From Sarcocystis neurona (taxonomy: Eukaryota > Apicomplexa > Conoidasida > Eucoccidiorida > Sarcocystidae), in contig KL647300.1 of assembly GCA_000727475.1 (NCBI GenBank), positions 2,128,255 to 2,192,254 on the forward strand: a stretch of DNA of 64,000 nucleotides, read 5' to 3'. Shown piece by piece: positions 25,401-34,700 of this stretch (the first letter of the stretch is position 1; each line of letters opens with the position of its first letter). A program made the position numbers and the translations under genes. Below the pieces are notes generated by a model. That model did not search any database. It was not told where the DNA came from and worked only from the letters and a program-made list of their open reading frames with translations.

Positions 25401-28400
25401 GTTGCGACCGTTATAACAGTCGACTGCGTCCGTCTTTTTAGTGCTGCTCTTGCAGCACTCCGCTGCTGCTGGTCCTGCTGCCACTTTGACACAGCTGCTG
25501 CAGCTTACCCTGCTGCTGTCACATCTGAAGCTGCTGCCGCTCTCGTTGCTGCTGCTGTTTGGGCCATTGCAACATCTTTTGGCTCATGCTTATCCACGTG
25601 CTGGTGCTGTTCCTCCCCCACGGCAATTGACACTTGCAGCAGCAGCTGCTGCGTTCGCTCTCTGGGCTGGCTGCTCTTGCTGCTGCCTCGTGCAGCCTCG
25701 TTGCTGCCGTCCTCAAGACTGCCACTCCTCCTCTTCCTCTTTTTCTGCCTGCGGCGGCAGGTTTGTACGCTCCTACTGCTGCGGCTGCTGCCAGGTCGGC
25801 TGCCCCTCCTGCTGCTGCTACCTGCGTCTGCTACACGCTTCTGCCACCTGCTGCTGCCACCTGCTGCTGCTACCCGGTGCTGCTCGCCATGTGCCTCTGT
25901 ATCTGTCGCTGTATCTGCCGCTGCTGTCTGCTGCGCTCGCCACACGCCGGTGCTGCCTTCTCTTGGCTCTTCTGCTCCTGCTTTGTCTGTGCTGCTGCAT
26001 TCTCCGCTGCCGCGACAGCAGCTGCCGCCCTTCCCCCCCATCTCCAGCTGGTATTCCCCTCGTATCTACCTCATTTTCTCCTCCTCCTCCGGCTGCTGCT
26101 GCTGCTTGTCGGTCTGTACTCCTCAGTATCATCCTGCTGCTGCTGCTGCTCACACATCTTTATTACGTGCCAACCTGCTGCTGCTGCTGCCACTTTTGAA
26201 CCGCTGTCACTTCTCCTCCTGCTGCAGCTGAAGCCACTCCCACGCCATTACCGCTGCTTCTCCTCCTGCTGTTGCTTGACAGCTGCTGCTTCTTGTTCCC
26301 CTCTTTGGCAGCTGTTGCTTCTCCTTCCTCTCTCCCCGTGCTAGTAGCTGCTTATCCTTTCCCTCTCCCTGTGCTAGCTGCTGCTTCCTCTCCTTTCTCT
26401 CTTTGACAGCTTCTGTCGCTTCTTCTTCTGCTTCCTGTCTGCAATAGCTGCTACTGCTGCTGGCCGTGCGGCTTCTTCTCACAATTTACGACTGCAACTT
26501 CTTCGACTCCCAAGGGCAGCAGCTGCGGCAGTAATAGATCCGAGCTGCTCCACTTCTCTCTCCGTCTCACCTAAACTTCGCTCCCACACCAGCGTAGCGC
26601 AGGCAGCAGGCAGACTGCTGCTGCTGCTGCAGCTGCGGCGTGGCCTGGCGACAGCGCTTCTGGTGCTCCGCGAGCAGCTTGGACATGCGAGACAGCAGCC
26701 GTTGCAGCAAATGAAGTTGCACTTCTTCACGGTCTCCATACGCGCATGCGCTGACGGCGTCAACCATCTCCTTCGAATAACAGACAAGGGGAAGAATATC
26801 GCCGAAAGACAACGTACAGGAGGAACAAAACAGCAGATGAAGGAAACAACCATTCGGTAGTTCAACTAAAAAGTCAACATCATCAATCAAAGCGCCACAC
26901 ATCTACATACATATATGTATTTCTATATATGTATATTTATATATGTGATACTAGATATATATATATATACATACATATACGAGTGTATACAATCATGTGT
27001 ATACACAAATGAACATACGGACACAGACGTATATACGTATACACCTACAGTATACATATATATAGGTGTGTATAGAGATAGTGAACTACACTATACGGAT
27101 ACATATATATACATACATATACGACTGTATGCATACAACAATATATATACCTATGCATATGTGTACATACGGACGTGTATGTATATCAACATACACATAT
27201 ACCTACAAATATATACATAGATATACGAGTGTATATATATATATATAACAACATAAATATATATACATGTCTATGTAAGGATTTATGTATATACATACAT
27301 GTATACCTACACATGCATACATAGATACACGAGTGTATATCTATCTATCTATCCATCTATATATATATATACATATATATATAACAATATAAATATATAT
27401 ACATGTCTACATACGGGCATATATATTTATATATACATAGATAAAAACAAATATATATATATATATACAGAGAGAGAGAGACAGTACTGCGCTTATACTA
27501 TTTATATATATATATATATATATATAGGGGATGTGGGAGGATATGTATGCACGTACACACATATATCTCTACATACCTATATTTACGTGTACAGCAGCCC
27601 TTTGAACAAGTGTTGTAAGGAAGAGTACAAGTGATTGTGGCAGTACGAGAAACAAGATGATAGAATCGAGAGTTCCGTAGAAGAAGAAGATTTCAAGCTT
27701 TGACAATTTTCTTGTATCTCCTCTTGTTTTCTCTCTTGAGCTCCTCCTCTACCTGAAAGAAGTGGCACACTTTCCTCAACGCACAGAGCCATTCCTCTGC
27801 TTTTCTTCTTCTTCTTTTCTCTGCACTGCAGTGTTACTGCGTCTTCGACTGCGTCCCCTTCCCAGCTGCTTGTCACGCTCAGCAAAAGCAAGAGAAAGAA
27901 ACTCCGGGCAGCCACATGTGGAAAGGAAAAGGAACTTCATTTACCTGGAGCGTAATGTAAGTCACAGCACAGCGGGTTTCCTCTCCCTTCCGCGCTGCTC
28001 GTGTCGTACATGTCGCCGGAGCAAAGGCAGCAACGAGTCGGCTGCTGCTGCTGCTGCTTTTGCTGCTGCAAGGATGCAGACACCTGTTGCTGCTGCTCCC
28101 GCCTCCCGCGCCCCCCCCACCACGTCGTGCGGCACCACCACCGCCACCACGCCGCTGCTGCTCCTGCTGCTGCATCAAGCTGCTGTTGCTGAGCAGCGCG
28201 CTGCTGCTGAAGCCTACTGGCAGCTGCTCCTGCTCCATGCGCGACAGGTCCCGCATCGCCGGCAGCAGCACCGCAGCGGTGGGCTGCAGCACCGGCGGGA
28301 AAAGGCGCAGGAACGAGTGTAGGGAAATTCGCGCCTTCGACGGGGAAAACTGCAGCAGCAACACAAAACTCTCTCCAGCATCAGCGTGGCTGTCGCGGCA

Positions 28401-30367
28401 GCGGCGGCAGCAGTCCAACAAGATGTAGCCGCGGCAGACGAGGAAGCAGAAGCACCGGCAGCAGCAGCATTAGTGCACGACGCAGTAGCAGGAGCAGGAG
28501 GGTAGCAGCAAGCAGCAACGGGACACGAGAAGCAGCTGTATCAGCCGCAACACAAGAAACAGCAATAGGACTTCAAGAAGAAACATCAGCAGTAGCACAA
28601 GAGGACAGCTGCGGCAGCTCAAGAAAAGGTAGCGGGAAGCAACACCAACAGCAGGCAGCAGCAGCCGCACAAAAGGCAGCACCGGCAGCCGCAGAGGAGG
28701 CAGCACAAGCAGCGGCAGTGGACGCAGTACCAGCAGCCGCAAAGCAGGCGGCAGCAGCAGCCACACAGGAGGCAAAAGCAGCACCAACGGCATCTCCTAG
28801 CAATGTCACGAGCAACCCCACAGGCATATCGCGCGTGCAGCAGCAAAGCCAACAGCAGCGGCAGCATGCGACCCACGCGGCAGCAGCAGCATTGTTTGCC
28901 GCATCGAACCCCAGCAGCGCCAGTTGCCGTCCCCTTCCTTCGAAGCAGGAACAGCCCTACGATCCCCCAGCGGCAGCAACAGCAGCAGTACGCTTCCCGC
29001 CAATAGGAGCAGCAGGCGCAGCACGCTTCGCACCGGCAGCAGCAGCAGCAGCACGCTTCGCACCGGCAGCAGGCGAACGCAGAAGCAGCGCGACGCACAG
29101 GCAGCACCAGTAGCAGCCCGAAGGAGCTGTGCGTGCGGCAGCACGCATACACAGTAATAGTGTTACCTTCTTCTGCGTAAACAGACTGCTGTTCTACGCC
29201 AGCAGAAGCCACCACGGCACTCCCACAGCAGCAGAAGCGACGGCAGCCCTTCGCAGCGCCGCGGCTCCCTCTTCGCAACAGCAGCAAGCAGCAGCTGCAG
29301 CGGGGTGGAGAGCACGCGATGGAGACACGCCAAATTAGCAGCAGCAGACTTTCGCAGCGTCGGCAGCGGGGCTACACTCCCCCGCAACGGCCTTCTACGT
29401 GGTGTGCCGCTTGCCAGCAGCGTACGCGGCACAGGTCAAGAGCAGAAGCAGAATGAAGAGGAGCAGCACGTGCTTGAGAGGTAGCAGCTCAAAAGTGGCA
29501 GGAGTTGTAGGAGGAGCAACACGCGTAGCAATGGCAGCCTGGCGGGTCGATGGAGCCGGAAGACACCGCCTGCATCTATCAGAAGAGTAGCAGCAACGCA
29601 GGTTGCAGCAGCAGGCGAGGAGCGGGACGAATGCCAGCGGGACCTGCAAACTCCCCTATGCGACTTGGGTGTACCAGCAGTATACACTGACCGCAGCAGC
29701 AGCAGCTGCTGCAGCTACAGCACCACAGGGGGAGAGGACCGTCGCAACTGGTTAGCACAAGCTGCAGCAGGAGCAGCACGACAACTTACAGGCCCACTGC
29801 CAGTCGCGTAAACCTACGCAGAAATAGCAGCAACGTCTGGATTTACTGCCGCGAACATCAGCAACGCTCGACACATATTCTGGGGTCGCTCAACTCTTCT
29901 GTCGCAGCAGTCGCTCGCGCCGCAGCAACTGCTGGTCACGTGTTAGCGCAGTGCTCTGCTCTGCTTTTCTTTCAGCAGCTGCGGCGATTGCTTCACCAGC
30001 AGATTTTATACGTGGGAACAGAGTAAGCGAGATGTGGTGCGTGGTTCAGCAGCAGCTGCTGCTGTCAACCGGAAACGCGCATTAATACCAGCAAGTTGAC
30101 TCGCGAGCAGGAGAAAATTTGTGCTTCCTTCGCAGCAGCAGCGGCAGCAGTACAAAGACATCCACCTGCACCGGTGCTCTCCCTGCTACTGCTGCTCTTT
30201 TGACTGCCTTCGGGGCACCTGCCGTCCTCACTGCTGTTCCCGTGGCTGCTGTTGCTCACCTCGTTCAAGCCGAAGCTAGACAGCAACTCCTGCACCTCGC
30301 GCTGCGATAGTCCTTGGTAGCGCAACGCGGGTGCAGCATTTGAAAATTTGCTGCTGGAATCCCCCAT
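13344..30367 (-). CDS. Giant MEAK7/TLDC1-like TLDc-domain protein (14-exon model)
   Basis: Proposed exons in transcript order: 30367-30260, 28349-27945, 26902-26571, 26438-26252, about 26050-25509, 23714-21437, 20919-20656, 19593-19518, 18592-18487, 17834-17751, 15875-15763, 14940 to about 14700, about 14620-14049, and 13463-13344 (TAG stop). Every join I could define is GT-AG and in phase. The product would be roughly 1,700-1,800 residues; human MEAK7 has about 456. The order matches MEAK7: an MGxxxS myristoylation signal, an EF-hand-like helical region, a W..(x)n..LPLLAAVF-type helix, TLDc, and a charged C-terminal extension after EVWxxGD. The extra length is Ala/Gly/Ser/Gln-rich insertions. 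Family members act at lysosomal membranes and bind the V-ATPase; that role here is inference. The TLDc part is secure; one single transcript over 17 kb is less so, and 26.9-26.2 kb could be a separate small gene. Confidence 0.65.
14049..14940 (-). CDS. MEAK7-like gene, exons 12 and 13: TLDc tail split by a long low-complexity insertion
   Basis: Exon 12 starts at 14940 after TTTGTCGCAG and completes the Asp codon: DFKHCYCTRSDATYAPGPLT, the TLDc segment D...G.S.....TY..P.L. Instead of the usual few residues before the last strand, Ala/Ser/Pro-rich sequence follows, then (in another frame, from about 14620 down) Gln-rich, acidic and basic sequence such as EEGDEEDGGRKIAEGWKG and KLLHRLQDEAGN. The last strand appears only near 14140: FHIPFEVQEVEVWGCGDEET. 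Exon 13 ends at AGAACAG/GTAATT (14049). The frame change between 14.74 and 14.60 kb needs a short intron whose ends I cannot fix. Confidence 0.7.
15763..15875 (-). CDS. MEAK7-like gene, exon 11: TLDc GIGFGGxxGCFRLWL block
   Basis: 113 bases. The acceptor is CGTGCGTGCAG/AGCGAG and the donor AGCGAAG/GTGAGA. It encodes RASGLGRNFVYINTKNQFY then PKGIGFGGQPGCFRLWLSE. The Gly-rich turn followed by LWL matches MEAK7 NGLGMGGQHNYFGLWVD residue for residue in spacing. The intron before it is nearly 1.9 kb and full of microsatellites. Confidence 0.88.
17560..18480. repeat. CAG-rich tracts in introns 9 and 10 of the MEAK7-like gene
   Basis: CAG-rich on the plus strand, CTG-rich on the coding strand, up to about 18480, except for the 84-base exon 10 inside it. 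The plus-strand frames are Ala/Ser/Gln-rich and short. Confidence 0.7.
17751..17834 (-). CDS. MEAK7-like gene, exon 10: TLDc W..YFG..TFLFSL block
   Basis: 84 bases. The acceptor is CCGCCTTTGCAG/AGAGTG and the donor ATCCTGAG/GTACGC. It encodes EWKDMGHTYFGNASTFLFSL then EPHLQIL. TFLFSL.P is the strongest sequence signature of TLDc domains (CFLFSICP in human MEAK7). The leading base completes the Thr codon of exon 9, giving VIPTEWKD. Confidence 0.88.
18487..18592 (-). CDS. MEAK7-like gene, exon 9: TLDc core strands
   Basis: 106 bases. The acceptor is TGTTGCTGCAG/GGGCAA and the donor ATTCCCAC/GTAATA. It encodes GASFNRICSHVFFYEAPT then ILIIKTKLRYVLGAVIP. This is the TLDc block G.SF..LC..V....PT.LII....YV.GA, as in MEAK7 (HGHSFSQLCGHI). 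Both split codons are completed correctly by the neighbouring exons. Confidence 0.85.
18600..19290. repeat. CAG-rich intron tract with an 18-bp tandem array
   Basis: Plus-strand CAG DNA inside intron 8. From about 18982 to 19130 the unit CAGCAGCAGGCAGAAAGG recurs some seven times, four of them exact or nearly so and the later ones decayed; on the plus strand it reads QQQAER. From 19300 to 19510 the polarity flips to CTG on the plus strand. Confidence 0.85.
19518..19593 (-). CDS. MEAK7-like gene, exon 8: start of TLDc
   Basis: A 76-base exon. The acceptor TACTGCTGCTGCAG/CTCCGC is the end of a CTG run. It encodes LRLSSTLFPFPPHSQWRRLY then ASWKH and one extra base, ending at CATG/GTGGGC. The pattern LP...W.LLYSS..HG is the opening of TLDc. 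A downstream Gln-rich frame is open past the donor, so part of it could be retained as another insertion. Confidence 0.75.
19620..20575. repeat. CAG-rich intron tract with a TATACAGCAGCAG motif
   Basis: Plus-strand CAG DNA filling intron 7. Between 19700 and 19880 the motif CAGTATACAGGAGCAGCAGC recurs with AAAATACGAGCAA spacers, an imprecise minisatellite. No convincing gene on either strand. Confidence 0.75.
20656..20919 (-). CDS. MEAK7-like gene, exon 7: linker ahead of TLDc
   Basis: 88 codons, phase 0 at both ends. The acceptor is TAACCTTTTCCTCAG/GTGTAC, one of few with a true pyrimidine tract, and the donor GTTATC/GTACGT. The first half is Gly/Ala/Arg-rich; the end reads GPLDSSSKIFTDESAVI. 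That resembles the 'S.iLt.E' helix before the first TLDc strand in family members. A second frame (EEEEQLPKKAVLAVWGG) is also open, but only the chosen frame joins in phase to both neighbours. Confidence 0.65.
21437..23714 (-). CDS. MEAK7-like gene, exon 6: 759-codon low-complexity exon
   Basis: An uninterrupted frame of 2,278 bases. The acceptor is GCGCTGTAG/GTACATG and the donor GAGTATCAA/GTAAAT. Content is Ala/Gly/Ser-rich with acidic and basic patches. Less biased islands include MDALLQQLLVCTYLLFLSMV, SSVPHGLLLFASEGAAVNN and PLNFKFVADGFHVAV. Near its end AAWLSGVLPLLAAVFVAAV then RFLLGY aligns with the hydrophobic W..VPHVAIFLSVV helix that precedes TLDc in MEAK7, which fixes the reading frame. 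The exon can also serve as the 5' end of the gene, from an ATG at 23710. A second, Gln/Glu-rich frame is open over the last 750 bases but has no family match. Confidence 0.65.
23760..24880. repeat. Microsatellite-rich part of intron 5
   Basis: TA, TACA and GAGA microsatellites (for example 24494-24565) with nothing coding that I can support. Confidence 0.6.
24893..25215. repeat. (TCTA)n tetranucleotide microsatellite
   Basis: About 320 bases of CTATCTATCTAC-type sequence, interrupted by CTTC and CCTA variants. It gives an artificial Tyr/Leu/Ser-rich frame on the plus strand. It lies in intron 5 of the MEAK7-like gene model. Confidence 0.93.
25509..26050 (-). CDS. MEAK7-like gene, probable exon 5
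   Basis: A frame open across this stretch carries basic and Gln-rich sequence (RRRQKKRKRRSGSLEDGSNE, TQQLLLQVSIAVGEEQHQH, VDKHEPKDVAMAQ). It reaches a strong donor, GCAGCAGG/GTAAGC, leaving two bases. Exon 6 begins with the single base that completes the codon, which supports the join. The 5' boundary is not resolved; the Gln frame here contains TAG and TGA and is rejected. Confidence 0.45.
26252..26902 (-). CDS. MEAK7-like gene, exons 3 and 4: second EF-hand-like unit and charged coiled coil
   Basis: Exon 3 (26902-26571) reads MCGALIDDVDFLVELP, then FGDILPLVCYSKEMVDAVSA and REEVQLHLLQRLLSRMSKLL, and ends at AGTTTAG/GTGAGA. Exon 4 begins at 26438 after CTATTGCAG, restores the split Arg codon, and reads QEAEEEATEAVKERKERKQQ followed by more charged sequence. 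The 131-nt intron between them is well supported. Exon 3 opens exactly at an ATG preceded by GTAG, so it is either an internal exon or the start of a separate gene; in the latter case the frame ends at a TGA at 26209-26207 (about 200 residues). A donor GCG/GTAATG at 26252 allows continuation. Confidence 0.62.
26905..27590. repeat. (TA)n-rich microsatellite block in intron 2
   Basis: Dense TATATA and ATACATATAT sequence with several units of about 80-110 bp that resemble each other (around 26960, 27090, 27210 and 27320), each containing a 'tata..acgagtgtata' or 'acgactgtatg' core. Non-coding. Confidence 0.8.
27945..28349 (-). CDS. MEAK7-like gene, exon 2: EF-hand-like helix plus Gly/Ser/Gln insertion
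   Basis: 135 codons, phase 0 at both ends. The acceptor is TTGCTGCTGCAG/TTTTCC and the donor CTCCAG/GTAAAT. It begins FSPSKARISLHSFLRLFPP and continues VLLPAMRDLSRMEQEQLP, aligning by eye with the MEAK7 segment that ends in an LxDGMRRVD-like helix. It then runs into Gln, Gly and Ser tracts. The insertion after the helix has no counterpart in animal MEAK7. Confidence 0.65.
28440..29790. repeat. CAG-rich intron 1 of the MEAK7-like gene
   Basis: CAG-rich on the plus strand, hence CTG on the coding strand, across most of intron 1 (28350-30259). Ala/Ser/Gln-rich plus-strand frames occur (for example 28718-29113) but none carries a domain. I treat the tract as intronic. Confidence 0.6.
30260..30367 (-). 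CDS. MEAK7-like gene, exon 1: start codon and N-myristoylation signal
   Basis: ATG at 30367-30365 opens a 36-codon exon beginning MGDSSSKF and continuing YQGLSQREVQELLSSFG. Gly2 and Ser6 fit the N-myristoyltransferase consensus MGxxxS. Human MEAK7 starts with the same kind of signal (MGNSRSR) followed by a similar amphipathic helix. The exon ends at a strong donor, GAACGAG/GTGAGC, in phase 0. Without splicing the frame runs on to a stop at 30065. Confidence 0.7.
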
Positions 30368-31700
30368 CTCGTCTGCGCAACGAAATTTTCTGTGCTGCCC
30401 CCAACGCCCTACTACTCAAGCGGTCTGCTGCTGCTGTCACCGTTTCTGCTACTCTTGCTCTTCTGCTGCCGCTTCCACTGCGATACTGATACTGCCACAC
30501 TTTTGCTACTGCGGCTGCTCCAGCGCTGCAACGTCGCTTTCGTTCTTTTCAGCGCAGCACGGCCACTCTTCCCGTTGTTGCTGCTGGTGCTGCTGCAGTG
30601 TGTGGCTGCCGTTGCTGCCGTTCCTGCGCCACACGGGCTGCTCCTACCCTTGCTCGAATTATCTAGGATGCTCTCCCAGTGTTACGCCTCCTGCACCGTT
30701 GCCGTGGGTACCCCAGTGCTGTTGCTCCTCCGTCTTGTGCTACTGCAGTGCTGCATCTGTCCCAAAATTGCTGCTGTTGCCGCTGGCGAAGCCTCGCTGC
30801 GCCCCCTTCTTCTGCAGTGCTGGTGCTGCAGCAGTGGCCCCCTCCTCCTACTGTGGCACGGAGGTGGTACTGCTCCGCTTCTTTGGCAGCTGCAGCTCCT
30901 CTGGCTCTGCCTCACCTGCAACTCCACCTGATAACGCAGCTGCTGCTTCTGCTGCTATGACTACGCCGCTGCTGCGTGCTGCCTCTTCTAGTTGCGAAGG
31001 TGTCGCAGGCGCGTCGTGCTTCGACGGATGTCCCTCCTGCTGAAGGAAGTCCAAGTTACCACCTCAGCCTGCTACTGCGTCGCAGTTGTCGTGTGCAGCT
31101 GCACCAATATCATCAGACACTATATGAGCCGCTGCAGCCGACGTCCCTCATGCTCCTGCAGGTGGTGACGCCGCTGTTGCTATGGACGGACGCTGCTGCT
31201 GCTCACGCCGACGCTGCTGCTGCATGTGGCATCTTCTGAATGGGCCTGCGGTGTTTGGGCTGCTGCTGCGTACTGCTGCAGCCCTTGGTCAGCTGCTCTT
31301 GCTGATACAAATCTTCACGTGATGGCTGTTCCAGCTGCTGCTGCAGACGCTACGATCGCAGGTGGTGCAGCGTTTGTTCCTGCTGTGTGCCTTTGTTCCT
31401 GTTGCCGGTACCGCAGCGGCTACTACTACTGCAGTGCTTGCTGCTACAGTTTCACCGGCGGTTCCTACTGTTGCTCTGTGCGCTCCTGCTGCTGCAGGAG
31501 CTCCGGTGACTGCGTCGCTTCCGTCGTCGCTCTTGTGGTCTTGAAGAGTCTGCAGCTCCGAGGACTACACTGTTGCGCTTGCTGGTCTATGCAGAATAAA
31601 AGAAACCTGCCCCCCATTGGCAATGCAGCAGCTGCAGCTGCGGCGGCTCTTGTTGCTGATTCTGAAGCTGCTGCTGGTGCCGCCGTTGCAATTGCACTGT
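30368..31700. other. CTG-rich region upstream of the MEAK7-like gene
   Basis: CTG-rich on the plus strand with Leu/Cys/Ala-rich frames that are repeat products. It would contain the promoter and 5' leader of the minus-strand gene whose ATG is at 30367. I see no recognisable promoter motif. Confidence 0.4.
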
Positions 31701-34700
31701 GGTAAGGTTCTACAGGCCTTCAGAGCCACAGATTCGTTAAGTAACACGGTTTTATACATTCACGTACACAGACACCTGTGTGTACGGACACGGAGCACAT
31801 CTGCATACTGTTTTGGCAAGTTTAACTGTTTTCTGTAGGGGAAGAATGACCGTGGCTCTTCACAAATCCCCTCGTGCACACGCAGGACGAGATGACGGTT
31901 GCTGCAGCTGGGCACACAAGAAGAGCTGCAGCAGTGCACAGGAGAGGAGGCGCAGCAGCGGAAGGCCAGGCGGCTGCAGCAAATAAAGAACCGGGCACTG
32001 CAGAAACTGCGTTTTAGTGTATGCTAGCGGCGGGAGCAATTATGTCTGGAACAGACAGACGGGGCCACCAGAAGCGGAGTAGCTGTCAAGAAGACATCAG
32101 TAGCACAAGCCAAAATTGCAACACAGGTGCGAGTATATTACACCTTTGGTGTGCAGGTGTGTGTTGCGTGATGAGTGGATGAACTCAGTTAGACTTGCCG
32201 CCGTGCTGTGAAGCCGTGCATGTTTGTGGTATGTGGCCGCCGGAACAGCAGTCAGTGACAGCGCGGCGCGCGGGCGAAACCACCTTGAGAGACAGCGGAA
32301 ACGGAGATTGTGACGTGATGCACGGCTAAAAATAGTACAGAATATTTTGGCGAGCGGTTGTGCAGAGGGGAGAAGCGACGGAGGCTGAATTCATGAACGT
32401 GCTGGGGAAGTGATTAACGGAAGCAATTCAAGAACCTACGAACACACTGTTGCCGCTGGCCGCAGCGAATGCAGAGGAACAGTTTGACCGCGTACTGTAG
32501 ACCGCCGCAGCGAGCGCTGTTGTGCGCAAGCGGCCGCCGCCGAGATGGAATAGAGGAGCAGAACTGGAGATATGTTAGCGAGTCCAAGACTCTGCAGGGG
32601 AGAAATGCTTGCTAAAAGGCATCAGAGTTTTCGCTTCATCGACTTGACACGCTCGCGGCGCCTGGCGGCATTCAAAGCATGGTGCATTAAACCACAACGT
32701 AGCCGCTTTCACACGCAGGGAGCAGTCACTTTTCCAGCCCCAAAAATAGCAGATGAAGCAGTGTTCCAAAAGAGTCACTCAGCCAATCCAGCTGGTCGTT
32801 TTTCACCCTCTGGAACACCGGCAGGGAGGCTGCACATCAACGGAACTCGTGAATACCTTCGCCTCGGTCAGCAGCTACGTTTGTAAGGAAGGCACAGAAA
32901 AATTCCCATAATGCGCTTTTCAAAACCCTTCGTTTGTTACAGCACAAACGCCACCCTCTGTTACGACTTCACCGAATATGCGCGTGGAACGTCCCATGCA
33001 GAGACTTGCCTACCAACCGCGCGCCGCGGCGCCTCGAAGTGTAGGAGCAGATAATGATCTGCGTGTCCGTGCGGGCCCGCACCGGACCGGCAGGAGGCGC
33101 CGGATTCCCGTCTTTCTTCACCGTTGATGATGTGTGTCGGCCGGCTGACTGCGGGGCAGCGTGGAGCTGCCGACATAATGGTATGGCCACAATATGGTGG
33201 AAAAAGCACAGGTCTCGGACAAAAAATCCCAGTTTTCTTACAGGTCAGAAACGACTGGAATACTCCGCAGGAAACTTTTGGCTTCATGCAGCTGCGGTGT
33301 ACTCACACCACAATTTTTCGCGACAAACCGCCACGCAGAGGCACTATCGGTCCAGTTCCATCCAGGATATCACGCCACCGAAGAACGAAGAAACATTTTT
33401 GCGAAGCCGTAGATCTTGTCGTGACAGTGTGGATCAGCTCTCGTGGGCACAAACAGAATTCAGAGCATGGTACAAACATATGGGTTCTGATATTCCGAAG
33501 GATTCTGCAAAGCCCAGTATGCGTGCCAGAATGACAGAACAAATCAGAGTACATGAGACGTTCATTAGAGGAGAAGCGGTCCAATGCTTGTCGAGAATTT
33601 GGATGCTTTTGAGAAGACCTGGACTTGTTTACCACGCTACACATAGCGTTGAGATAGCCCACAAGACAGTGCACAGGGTCCAACGGGCTGTATACGCCGG
33701 TGCAATCGGGTAGTTTAGTGAGCATGTGGAGAGTTGACAGCAATTGTGTACCCAAACGGGGAAAGAGAGAAGGCTATAGAAAGAGAGAAGAGATGTCGTG
33801 AACAGCACAAGGCGACAGATTGTGGCCTAAGAAGCTCGGCTGATATACACATGGTGTGCGCGGCGCCGCGGGTTAAAGGAAGATGGCAGAATGGCATGAA
33901 CCCGCAGAAGGCCAGAGAAGACTGTACTGCATTACACACCGGTGGGTAACTATTTGGAGCGAGAGGCATGCGAGGAAAACATCACGCGTGACTAAGGTGT
34001 GAGCCCTCAACAGGCGTGGGATGGTACGTAGCAAAGACCAGAGTGGCAGAGAATCAGCCTCCGTGGAGCCACCGTGCACGAGACACAAAAGAAAAGCTGA
34101 AATGCTGAGGGAAGTGCAGACGCTATCCCAACTTCTGCGACGCTAATGAACGTAGGTGGACGCTCCTGTAGGAGGAAGAAGCGTACACAAACGTGGAAAA
34201 TATTTGGTAAGTGGCAACAAGACAGCCGACAGAACACAAGAGGTCGGTACACACCTGTTTTCACGCCTTCTACCATTGTAAACTGGCACTTCACACGAGC
34301 GTACACAATTCCACGATGTATTTGCATACGTGCACAATTATGAATCCGGAGACGGCAGAGAGTTCCATTCTCTTTGAATGCGAACACCAAGTATGCATTC
34401 GAAAAACCTGTTCAGTCAATCTGCTCTGCTTGCACATACATACAAGCAACCGTTGTAAGTGTTACCTACGAGATCTTTAGGTGTGGACGCATGCAGGTAT
34501 GTCTACTGGGGTATTATACACAGAGAAAAAAATTTTATTCCTCTATGTGTATAGATACATACGAACGTAGGGCCTACTTGCACGTAGGCATGTACTACGT
34601 GTATGCATGTAACTACACGGGGATTCTATACGCAGATGTGTATGGGCATCCGACGCTGGAATGACGAGAAAGGAGTGTATTTGCGGCTCGTCCTGTCACT

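Noticed and set aside
27583..27915. Minus-strand protein with an apparent signal peptide (FFLLLLLSV)
   Set aside because: It lacks an ATG start; the hydrophobic run is a pyrimidine tract in intron 2 of the MEAK7-like gene.
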